Shown piece by piece: positions 11,906 through 20,420 of a DNA stretch of 64,000 bases (position 1 is its first letter; each line of letters opens with the position of its first letter). Position numbers and translations under genes: made by a program. Under the pieces are notes generated by a model, which was given only the letters and a program-made list of their open reading frames with translations, did not search any database and was not told where the DNA came from. Location of the stretch: positions 3,410,001-3,474,000 of the forward strand of contig JARFIW010000139.1 of NCBI GenBank assembly GCA_036346225.1, in the 5' to 3' direction. Origin of the DNA: Platerodrilus igneus. Its lineage: Eukaryota; Arthropoda; Insecta; Coleoptera; Lycidae.

Positions 11906-12381
11906 AAAAATTATTGATTAACAGTTTTGAATTATACATGTAAATATTAATTTCTTCTACATTTGCAAAATTCAAACTAAGACTTACTCTTCTTTGTCGA
12001 TAGTCCTCACACGAAATTGTAAACCAAAGACTAAAAATTTTGTATTACTATTAATTACACTATAAACAATCTTACGTTTTACAAAATAAACTTAAAATGA
12101 ACTTTTGGTATCATTTCCCCCGTATTTATGTACATAGAGAAAGTATAAGTATAATTTGTCCTTACATTAACCCAATTTAAATCAAATTATAGAATGTGTA
12201 TTCCCGTATATTAACTAGAATTGTGGAAAGTGCTTTTATTAAATTAATAGTCAGACGTCATCGACAAAACAATGCAAGGCTAATGATCATACATTCCACT
12301 AAATTTATTTAGAATATACGTCTTATGTTGAACTACATTTAAAATAAATTTTTGAACCACCTTCTAGCTCACCGTGCAGAG

Positions 12382-12384
<3 letters not shown>

Positions 12385-12423
<39 letters not shown>
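12385..12423. repeat. (AT)n microsatellite inside the Polinton-like element
   Basis: Dinucleotide run of about 39 bases in the divergent promoter region. The second relic has only a short TATATAT at the equivalent place (about 53050), so the array expanded after the copies separated. Confidence 0.95.
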
Positions 12424-12426
<3 letters not shown>

Positions 12427-12646
12427 CCTTTTGGTTTAATCATTTGTATGTGGATTCACTAATTGAAAATTTTAACAATTCTAGCTGCTAATAAATATTT
12501 TTGGAATTTAACTCTATTATCGAGCTAAATCTAAATAAAAATGCAAAGGTGTTTTGCTGATAGGTTTTTGAATATTAATACAATATATACAGGTCTTTGT
12601 TGGAACTAATTTTAAAAGACGTGATAATTAATTTCAATTCCCCAGG

Positions 12647-12705
12647 AAAATTCTATACTAATTTTATAGGTTACACCAGGGGTTTATCTCAAAAGACAGA
12701 GCGAT
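12647..12705 (+). promoter_or_regulatory. Conserved block with TTTATCTC motif
   Basis: Consists of AATTCTA-x4-AATTTTATAGGTTACAC followed by GGTTTATCTCAAAAGACAGA. The block is nearly identical at 53277-53335 in the second relic, although both lie in non-coding DNA. Its first half resembles the start of the duplicated unit inside the inverted repeats (AAATTCTAAGCTAATTTAAT), and its second half carries the octamer repeated in those repeats. Likely a regulatory or replication element; role inferred only from recurrence. Confidence 0.45.
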
Positions 12706-13029
12706 ACGGTTTAGAAATAGATTAAAGGTGAATTATATACGGTGCTTGCAAAAGGTTAATCTGCAAATTAGTAAGGAGTCATTCGATTTGAAAAAAATTC
12801 CGAGACATTTGAGAACCTGAGGAAAAACATAATAATAATTGAAATCTTACACGATGGTATGTTAAAAATACTGCTAAGAGTAATTTTGTTTAATAATTCT
12901 AAAAATGGCGTTGGTGGTTAAATACATACAGGTAAAACCCACTATAAAACAATTATACGCGTCAGTTTTCCAGTCAAGACTTGCATATAACGCCAACTAA
13001 TATAATAAGGAGCTGCGCACGATCGACTA

Positions 13030-13075
13030 TCGGCATAAAAGACGAGAGCCATGTTCCAGTGCATTAGTCGTCAAA
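13030..13075 (+). promoter_or_regulatory. Core promoter of the rightward gene (TATA-like box plus initiator)
   Basis: A TATA-like GCATAAAAG at about 13033 is followed about 28-30 bases later by GCATTAGT, an arthropod initiator-like site, then GTCGTC. The same arrangement (GCATAAAAAG ... GCATTAGTTGTC) is at 53653-53693 in front of a different gene. The conserved spacing, rather than either motif alone, is the evidence. The ATG of the gene lies about 55 bases downstream at 13111. Confidence 0.45.
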
Positions 13076-13110
13076 GTATCGTCGAGTTTGATTAAAATTA
13101 TAAATTAAAG

Positions 13111-13936
13111 ATGGATTTTTCTTGTGTTGACGTTACAAGTGATGTGCAAGTACCACAATTAAATATCAACCAACTAGTTGGTAAGTCAACCTATAGGTTA
13201 GGTGAATTTCCTCCAAATTATCACCAGCATATATTAGAAGTTGGTTTTGATTTATATGGTGGTCTTCAACCTGCCATCCAAGTTATTTGCTGTAGTGGTA
13301 TGTGTGCTGATTCTACGATAACATTCTCTTACTTTGATTGGAAAAAATTGTGTACTTTTCAAGTGGAATTTCAAATTCACCAATTTGTCAAGACTCAAAA
13401 CAAGTCAGATTAAATGGTTTGACTACTGGAAACGATGTTGTTGACATACAATTGGATCAAGATTTCAAATTGCAGCTGAGCACACCCTTTAATAGAAGTA
13501 TATGGCTGTTGAACAATTTTGAAAAAGAGAATTTATATAATATGGAGATTACGAAAGATGGGAATGTTATTGTGCTACCTGCGTACGAGAGCATCAAGCT
13601 ATTAAATTTGCGAGAATTGATCTGTTTTAAAATGGCTGAGTTAAGGCGTAGAAACTTTCCAGAATTTTACGAAAAATTTGTTGGCGATATTAAAAAGTAT
13701 GTGGAAATACGACGGAGGAAGAAGGGGTTCAAACGTTATTAGAGGGAGAGAGCAGTGCCAGTATTTCTCTGTCTAATGATTGCAGCAATTTAAATTACTT
13801 GACAGTGTTGGAACTTATTAAATGTTTCCCCATTCAGTACTTAAAAGATGCAACTGCAAGGCAATCGCTTGCGCAAATGTTTAGAGATTTGGCTATCCCA
13901 GATTCGCCAGACTCTGGTTACCACAGCGGTTTATAG
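13111..13936 (+). pseudogene. Unknown gene of the Polinton-like element, three reading frames
   Basis: Starts at ATG 13111 (MDFSCVDVTSDVQVPQLNIN), 55 bases after the conserved promoter. The first frame is open to 13413, but coding quality appears to pass to a second frame (open 13338-13742) at a six-A run near 13341-13346. It then passes to a third frame shortly before 13715, which runs to a TAG at 13934-13936 and ends in a serine/aspartate-rich tail. Total coding length would be about 270 codons. No signal peptide or membrane segment; the middle is rich in basic residues (RRRNFPEF, RRRKKG). I do not recognise the family. Two frame changes imply decay, unless sequence errors at homopolymers or programmed shifts explain them. 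The second relic has an unrelated gene at this position. Confidence 0.55.
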
Positions 13937-14137
13937 ATGTTATCAATACATGTATGTATTCTATTAAAAACATTATATTTTCTTGATAAAGTTTGTTTTT
14001 ACATATTTGTATCGCCAACATTACTATAAATTATTAATAGACGTATTAAACTATCCTGTTTTTATTTTTAGGTTTAAAGTGGTGTACCCTGCAAATAATA
14101 AACACAATATACCGCATGTTAACAAAAAATTGTAGAG

Positions 14138-14269
14138 AAATTCAAAGACAACTTTAATGTGGGTCTAGTATTATAATTTGTTGGTAGTAAGACTAAGTCC
14201 TACTGTATTGCACGCGAGAAGGGCACGATTAAAAAGATTAAAGGGATCTCACAAAGTGTAGTTAAGTAA
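14138..14269 (+). pseudogene. Fragment resembling the C-terminus of protein-primed DNA polymerase B
   Basis: In one frame, interrupted by a single TAA, the sequence reads KFKDNF, then FVGSKTKSYCIARE, KKIKGISQSVVK and a stop. The order FKD - FVG-x-K-x-K-x-Y - KK-x-KG - VVK is the pattern I associate with the extreme C-terminus of Polinton-type polymerase B. The catalytic palm motifs are absent, so at most the last 45 residues remain. Its presence between the inverted repeats supports a Polinton origin. Only a profile search could settle it. Confidence 0.4.
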
Positions 14270-15464
14270 TACCGAGGGTCTTACAACCTATAACGAGCAT
14301 ATATCCCCAAAAGGGGTGGGCATCCAGCTACGCAACAGTGCGTGGGAGAATAAGGATTCTCTCCAATAAGAAATTAAAGTCATTGGGTAATGGTAGAAAT
14401 GTTAAACCTATAAAGGCGATTATTAATTGTGGTTTAGTGACCGCGTTTGTGCACTCTTCGAGTGTCTTCGGCAATCTTCGATTGTTTCCAAAGAAAATAT
14501 TTAAGCCTGCCATTTAATGTCGTGGTGTAACATCGTCCACGGTTAAGCTTATGCATCCGTCGGCAGCAAAGTACTTAAACTCTGGGTCTTGCAGTATCGC
14601 TTTCACAAGAATAGCTTACAGCGACACAAGGAAAAACAGCACGGTATGTCATTAAGCAGTAAACGTTCAGCTCCGCCAACTGTTAAAGGGTCTTGTACGA
14701 AACAACCAACGTCTGTGTAAAGCGTGCGACATGGAGGTGTTAAAGTCTGCATACCCTGGTCCTAATAGTACAGCAACCTACACATGGGGCATAAATATAT
14801 AAGGTAGTTACTATATTTGTATATATTTTATTGTGTTTCCTTGTACAAACAGTTAAGCTAGGTCAGTAAGCAATATTAAATTGCTGTTAATTGACTTGCA
14901 TTTAGCGTACTTTCCTATTGTAATAACTGCATTTGTTTGGAGAAGAAATTATATACATCTTTCACATGTGATTCACATGTTCGTTAAGAATCTAGAATAT
15001 TTGCTGGATTACAAATAATTACAAATTAATGCTATAAAATTGATGCTACATTGGAAGTTTCGAAAATATTGAATTTAAATATTTTGCTATATTAATACTT
15101 AATTTGGCTGAAAGTAAGTGACACGCATTTTAAATTACGAATGCATTCTTCTTTTCATTACAGGAGAAATTCCATAGATTTCATACCAGCAAAATGCGCT
15201 TTCTTAGTTATTAACCACGCGATCATTACACCAAAAGTCGACCTTCCCATTCACATATTTAAAACCCATTACATTGGAATGATTAGATTATTAAACTGTA
15301 AATTGGATAAAATAAATTATTAAACTTTTGTGTGCTTATTTCTTTGTATTGGTTAAAGCATATGTCTTGGGTAGCGAAAAAGGTTTTAAAAATGGAGTTA
15401 AATATATACGAGCAAAAATTTAGAGGTTTGAGAGCTTTAAAGTGTAACTTTGCAGAACGTAGTC
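14270..15464. other. Right interior of the Polinton-like element, no gene recognised
   Basis: About 1.2 kb. The part 14270-14800 is less AT-rich than its surroundings and may be old coding sequence, but no frame stays open and I recognise nothing. From 14800 to the inverted repeat it is AT-rich and featureless. Confidence 0.4.
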
Positions 15465-16238
15465 GGATATTAAATCTGTTTGCAGATTCGGATTCTACAT
15501 AAAATTTTAGACTAATTTAATGTATTGCATGACTAAAAAAATTTATAAGAACGCTCAAAAGTCGCTACAGGTAAGAAATCTTAAAATTAAGGTAGCTCCC
15601 TTGGGGATGATGCTATCTGAAAAATTTTTAGAAATTCGGGTAGCTGAGAAAATTCTAATATTAATTGATACCAAACAAGGTAGGTTTATCTCGAGGGTGG
15701 AAATGTGGAGAAAGATTTATCTCGCAGAGGGTATATGTGTAATTTTGCAGGGCGTGGTCCTATTTCAAATCTGTTTGCAGATTCGGGATGTGCATAAAAT
15801 TCTAAGCTAATTTAATGTATTGCATGACTAAAAAAATTTATAAGAACGCTCAAAAGTCGCTACAGGTAAGAAATCTTAAAATCAGGGTAGTTCTCTGGGG
15901 GATGATGCTATCTGAAAAATTCTTAGAAATTCGGGTAGCTGAGAAAAATCTAATATTAATTGATACCAAACAAGATAGGGTTATCTCAAAAGATGCATTG
16001 GCTAGTCGAAGAAAACTATTTGGTCCAGAATGTTAGCGGTAAAAAAATCTTAAAAATAGGTTTATCTCGTGTGTGGAAATGAGGATGCTCATTTATCTCG
16101 AAAGATGAAAAATTTAAGATATATTTATCTCGAAAGATGAAAAATGGTTAGTCGAAGAAAACTTTTTGGTCCAGATGTGGGAGGAAATGTGGGATTCTGG
16201 AGGAAATGTGGGCCTGGTTCGTCACTAAATGGTCTACC
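15465..16238 (-). repeat. Right terminal inverted repeat of the Polinton-like element
   Basis: Reverse complement of the left repeat. It begins internally at GGATATTAAATCTG and ends GGTCTACC before the target duplication TATAAT. TTTATCTC-like octamers start near 15685, 15716, 15980, 16061, 16092 and 16123, all in plus orientation. Frames at 15520-15810 and 15815-16036 reflect the internal tandem duplication. Confidence 0.9.
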
Positions 16239-16244
16239 TATAAT

Positions 16245-17055
16245 CAAAGCTATAAATTGAAAGTGAACTTTCAAACCTTAACAGACAACCTATAATTTAT
16301 TCAATTGTTCTAAATTATTTCAAGAATGTACCCGAATTATGTAGCATTCCAGAAGATTCCTATCGTAAGGTTATAAAGCTCTTAAATGCAAACTTTTAGT
16401 AACCTGTCATCAAGTGCAAGTCCATCTGAAGATGTTGCGCCACAGGTTGGCTACCAATTACCTTTTGTGTACAAATGCCTCGTTTATGTTTTGATGTGTT
16501 ATTCTGATCAAAGATAGACTAAGCGGCACCCTTTTACAATGTCGTTACTGAAACTGAAATGTATGAGCATGTGAGATATGTATGACGATATCACATATAG
16601 CGCGCATGGAACATTATGTTCGTTGCTTCAAGAAATGATTTGGTTCTTGGACACCGATGATAAGATGTCGCTGCACTGAAATTTAGAAAATATAAAGTAG
16701 TATAAATATTTACGTGAAGCAATCGCTGCGTTGCTCTTTAGTAGAAGCCACCACTACTTAATCATCATGTATTTTATTGTCAATAAGTTCAAAAATAACA
16801 TATATTTCAACAAATACAAAGTATGATACAAAAACGCATTAAAAGCCCATTTAATACTATGCAACATAAAAATACCGTATTGCTGTTTTGCCATTATATC
16901 GTATCTTTGTTATTTTATCAGAAAGATACACAAATATAATTGTGTACGCAACTTTGCATAAACTTAACTTTCAATTACGTTTGGTATTTTTGTCAATGAT
17001 AGCTGGCAGTGTCAAGTTTTTGACTTATGTCTGATACAGACAGGAAGCGACGCTC
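16245..17055. other. No gene recognised; right flank of the Polinton-like element
   Basis: Unassigned AT-rich sequence. From about 16960 similarity to the neighbouring SINE-like units begins (ATTACGTTTGGTATTTTTGTC). Confidence 0.4.
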
Positions 17056-18050
17056 AAAATTACGGCATATGCCAACTATTAAATGTACATATTGTATAAT
17101 TGCACAAAGCAAGTTGATTAATACTAAAGCATCGGTTAATAAGATGAAGTAATAACATAGACTATTATGCAAAGTCTAAATGATCATTTCAAATCAAGCT
17201 AGTAATTGAAGAATGGAAAATATGAGGTTCCAAAAATATTCGAACCTGTATCTTCAGCTTTCGGGGCTAATGTATTTGCAAATTACACTGCCGGGATTGA
17301 TGATGACAACTGGAAATATTTTGCAAACCTAAATTCTGTACGTAACCATACATTAACCTTACTGTCGATTACGTTTGGCATTTTTGTCAATCATATCTGA
17401 CAGGGTGAAGTTTTTTACTTATGTTAGATATAGACATGAAACGACGCTCAAAATTATGGCTGTAAGTCAATTATTAAATATACAAATTAGGTAATTGCAC
17501 ACGACAATTGATAAATACCAAGGTATTAGTTAATAAGATGAAATAATAACTTGAACTTTTATGCAAAGCCTAAATGATCATTTCAAATCGAACTAGTAAC
17601 TAAAAGATAGAAGATATATGGCCCCATGCAGGATTCGAACCTGTATCTTTTTCAAGTTACCTTGTGCAATTACTTAATATGTATATTTAATAGTTGACTT
17701 ACAGTCATAATTTTGAGCGTGGATTCCTGTATACATCTGATATAAGTCAAAAAATTGGCAATGTGAAATATGATTGACGAAAATGCCAAACGTATTTGAA
17801 AGTTTGGTTGATCTATGGTAACGTACAGAATTTAGACTTGCAAAATTTTCCAATTGTCTATTACCAGTCCCGGTAGTGTAATTGATAAACACATCAGTCG
17901 TAAAAGCTAAAGATACAGGTTCGAATCCTGTTTGGGACCTTAGCTTTTCTATTTTTCAATTACTAATATCTTGGTATTTAACAACTTGCCTTGTGCAGTT
18001 ACCTAATACGTATATTTAATAGTTGGTCTAAAGCCGTAATTTTGCGTCAT
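17056..18050. mobile_element. Imperfect fold-back of a tRNA-derived SINE-like family
   Basis: The left arm (about 17060-17502) and the right arm (about 17663-18047) are reverse complements with substitutions and one roughly 70-base gap. The loop (17503-17662) holds part of a third unit. Each arm contains a tRNA-like sequence: right arm plus strand 17866-17939, left arm minus strand about 17223-17298. The body shared by the units includes AAGATGAAATAATAAC, CTAAATGATCATTTCAAATC and GAACTAGTAA, which also appear at 58.8, 59.5 and 63.1 kb. No protein is encoded. Either two head-to-head insertions or a replication-generated palindrome. Confidence 0.7.
17866..17939 (+). ncRNA. tRNA-like sequence (SINE head), degenerate
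   Basis: Acceptor-like AGTCCCG pairs imperfectly with a distal TGGGACC. A D-arm GTGT...ACAC and a T-arm ACAGG-TTCGAAT-CCTGT are intact. The anticodon stem has mismatches and the seven-base loop lacks U33, so I do not assign an anticodon or call it functional. The internal A and B boxes could still recruit RNA polymerase III. An inverted, more damaged copy lies at 17223-17298. Confidence 0.5.
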
Positions 18051-19084
18051 AGAAAAAATACCCAAGGACTAAATGCGACTATTATAAAAGATTTGTATGT
18101 TTAACATAGTCTATAAAGAGTTTGATGCTATAGGGCATTTATTTTGCAGGAACTCACCTGTAGGTATACAATATTTATTTTACGAAAGCAAAGATACACT
18201 TGCATTTGCCGTTTAATACCAAACATACATGTACTTTAATTTGAAAGGCGCGACACATTAAACTGCGAGAAAATTCTATAGATAATACAGGTGAGTTGGC
18301 ATTGCAATTAGCAGTTGCAGTATAAGATAAGACAATTTATGGCAAGCAATAAATTACCGGGAACCACAGTAATAAATTATAACGATAAAATAAGGGTAGA
18401 TAAATTGAACTAATTGGTAGGCTTAAGCCATTAAAATGACAGAGTTCTGTAAATATTGCATCATGCTTTCAAAAATCAACCAACTGGAAGGTTCACGAAC
18501 GAACCCAAATATTTTGGTTTCATACGTATTAGACAGACGGGGCTCCAATTTAAACCAATCACAAGAAAGGAGTAACAACCAAACTTAACCAGATTTCTCT
18601 ATATTTGTAACGTAGCAGGACTCGATCATATATAACCAATTAAAAGATTCATCTGTGGTCAGTTGTCGAATACTTATTTTAAACGTCCCCATGCTAGTAA
18701 TTATCTATTAATGAAGTATTTGTAGTACACAGGCGTTTTTAATCTACAACTTTTTAAAGTCTGTTGCTATTCGCAAGAAAGCAAATAATTACACTGATTT
18801 AAAAATGGAATAAACAATTAAAATCAGTTGAGATGAAACTGGAATAATATTAAACGATACATTAATTTGTACTATCGTGGTATATGAATTTGAAATACAA
18901 TTTTAATGACATATTTCCAACGATTTTGGACACGGATGCAAACTTACGATATGGAAAACAGACCAACCTAATTTATATAGTGAAAATAAAAATCCCATTG
19001 TTTTAGAATTTTAAAGGACATTTTTAGTTAAGTTAAACTGAAAAAGATTTTGTGTGCAAATCTTGGTGCCACTGTATGTTAAAA
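18051..19084. other. No gene recognised
   Basis: About 1 kb of AT-rich DNA without a coding signal or a repeat partner that I could find. Confidence 0.45.
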
Positions 19085-19290
19085 TATAATACAATTCGAA
19101 ATTTCTGACTGATATAAGGCACGAAGACTTTTTTTCTAACATAAGTACCTCCTAAAGCAATTAGATCTTCTGCCATTTTGTTATGTACACGAAAACTTTA
19201 AAATGTTCACCGCGTACTAATATACCACTAAAGGGGAATTAGTACAAAGCACAAGTGATTGTTCTGAAGAACTTTCCCAATTAATGTGAA
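19085..19290 (+). repeat. Dispersed repeat family D, copy 2 (short)
   Basis: Shares with 23085-23290 the blocks AATTTCTGACTGATATA-like, CTTTTTTTCTAACATA, TTTTGTTATGTACACGAAAA, ATACCACTAAA and GAAGAACTTTCCCAATTAAT. It breaks off at about 19290, immediately before the packaging-ATPase remnant. Confidence 0.6.
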
Positions 19291-19299
19291 GTCAAAAAA

Positions 19300-19850
19300 A
19301 ATATGGCGAAGATTTATATCATCCTGTTTCCATATTGCAATAACGTTGGTGTTATCTCCTAGTCTTTGCTTTAACGCACTTGCATTGTTTTGGTATAGGT
19401 AGAAAGAATATGTGCTTTTATGTCTCCCAAACGAGAAAACGGTGTGATTTTGCTTTGCTCGTTTACAGGTATATCATCAAATACCATAATCAAATTTTCT
19501 TTAACATTCTAGGGCCCAATTTTCAAAATTGTAGTAACCAAACTTTTTTAAAGGTTCACGCACATTTCATAGTAGCTCATATTTTGGTTGATATCAACTT
19601 TTAGAAAAGAAGTAAACATTTTGGCGTTTCCGTGTAGGATCAAAGATATTAAAGCACTTGTTTTATTGCAGCTGGATGATCCAGCAAATATAGCTCGTAT
19701 GTTAGATGAGAACAAGAGTCCATGTTTACCAATATGTTTTACACTAGAATTGGTGAATTCATTAAAGTTTTGTAAAGGTATTTTTGGTTCTGGCTCTACA
19801 TCTACTGGAACATCGTAGGTACTATGTAATTTCTTCTCGTTTTGCAACCA
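19300..19850 (-). pseudogene. Decayed Polinton/virus-type packaging ATPase (poxvirus A32-like, FtsK-HerA fold)
   Basis: The minus-strand frame at 19548-19847 reads KHGLLFSSNIRAIFAGSSSC followed by NKTSALISLILHGNAKMF: the Walker A region of the A32-like DNA-packaging ATPases of Polintons, with the G of the GK[TS] signature replaced by N. Downstream, in other frames down to about 19300, come LIMVFDDIPVNEQSKI, a Walker B-type strand with acidic residues, and a final WKQDDINLRHIFF segment. In intact homologues this protein translocates genome DNA into capsids. The lost Walker A glycine, at least two frameshifts and internal stops make it dead. It lies 3.1 kb right of the 5.3-kb Polinton-like element but outside its inverted repeats. 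Confidence 0.6.
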
Positions 19851-20211
19851 TTTGCTGCAATCGTGTAGCGTTGTTCAAGGTATATTATACTTTTGACTAG
19901 TAGCGTAGAAACTTGTCACTCCATACCAAACATTGGGAGGAGAAGACTATAAAGGAGGTTGCGTGTTTTCGTTCGGGTAGGCGGCGTTTGAAAGTATGTT
20001 GGTTTGCCTCTATTATTTTTTTTAATATGTATAAGCAAAAATAATTATAAAGTTTATAGATACATAAATATAAAAGTTAAATAGTTAAAAATGAACGATT
20101 TGTACAGTTTGAAGCAAATCGGAAGTCTTCGGTAATCTTCGGAACTCTTCGGAAGGCTTCGTGGTTGCAGGTGGAACTAAGGAAGAACTTAAATACTTAT
20201 TGAATAAATAA

Positions 20212-20256
<45 letters not shown>

Positions 20257-20420
20257 AAGTGGTTTAGAAGTCTTCGGTAGTCTTCCGAACTTTTCGGAAG
20301 GGAACTTGAATAACGATACATGGAAAATATATACAGTTTTAAAAAGTCCAGACGTTTTTGGAGGTCTTTGGAACTTTCCGGAAGGCTTCGTAATTTACGT
20401 GTGGGACACCTTGAAATGAA
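19851..20420. repeat. Region with recurring TCTTCGG motifs and a (TA)n tract
   Basis: Short related segments of the form TCTTCGGtaxTCTTCGGaa recur near 20127-20160, 20270-20300 and 20355-20395. Weaker forms occur near 14455-14485 and 22258-22285. A TA run lies at 20216-20252. No coding sequence is supported. Possibly decayed copies of a small element. Confidence 0.45.

Larger units (their letters stand above)
10941..16238. mobile_element. 5.3-kb Polinton/Maverick-like element with 774-bp terminal inverted repeats
   Basis: The two ends are reverse complements over exactly 774 bases each (10941-11714 and 15465-16238), differing by scattered substitutions. The outer ends start AGTAGACCATTTAGTGACG on the left and, in complement, GGTAGACC on the right, one terminal base changed. 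Both are bounded by TATAAT, a 6-base target duplication. Polintons are known for 5'-AG termini, long inverted repeats and 6-bp duplications, but are normally 15-20 kb, so this would be a deletion derivative or small relative. Inside are a leftward zinc-finger gene cut by the left repeat, a rightward unknown gene, and a piece resembling the C-terminus of protein-primed DNA polymerase B. No integrase or capsid gene is seen. Confidence 0.8.

Noticed and set aside
10941..16238. The 5.3-kb element as an integrated densovirus (parvovirus), because of its size and inverted repeats
   Set aside because: No helicase or capsid motifs were seen, the repeats lack hairpin telomere structure, and 6-bp duplications with AG ends fit Polinton-type integration better.
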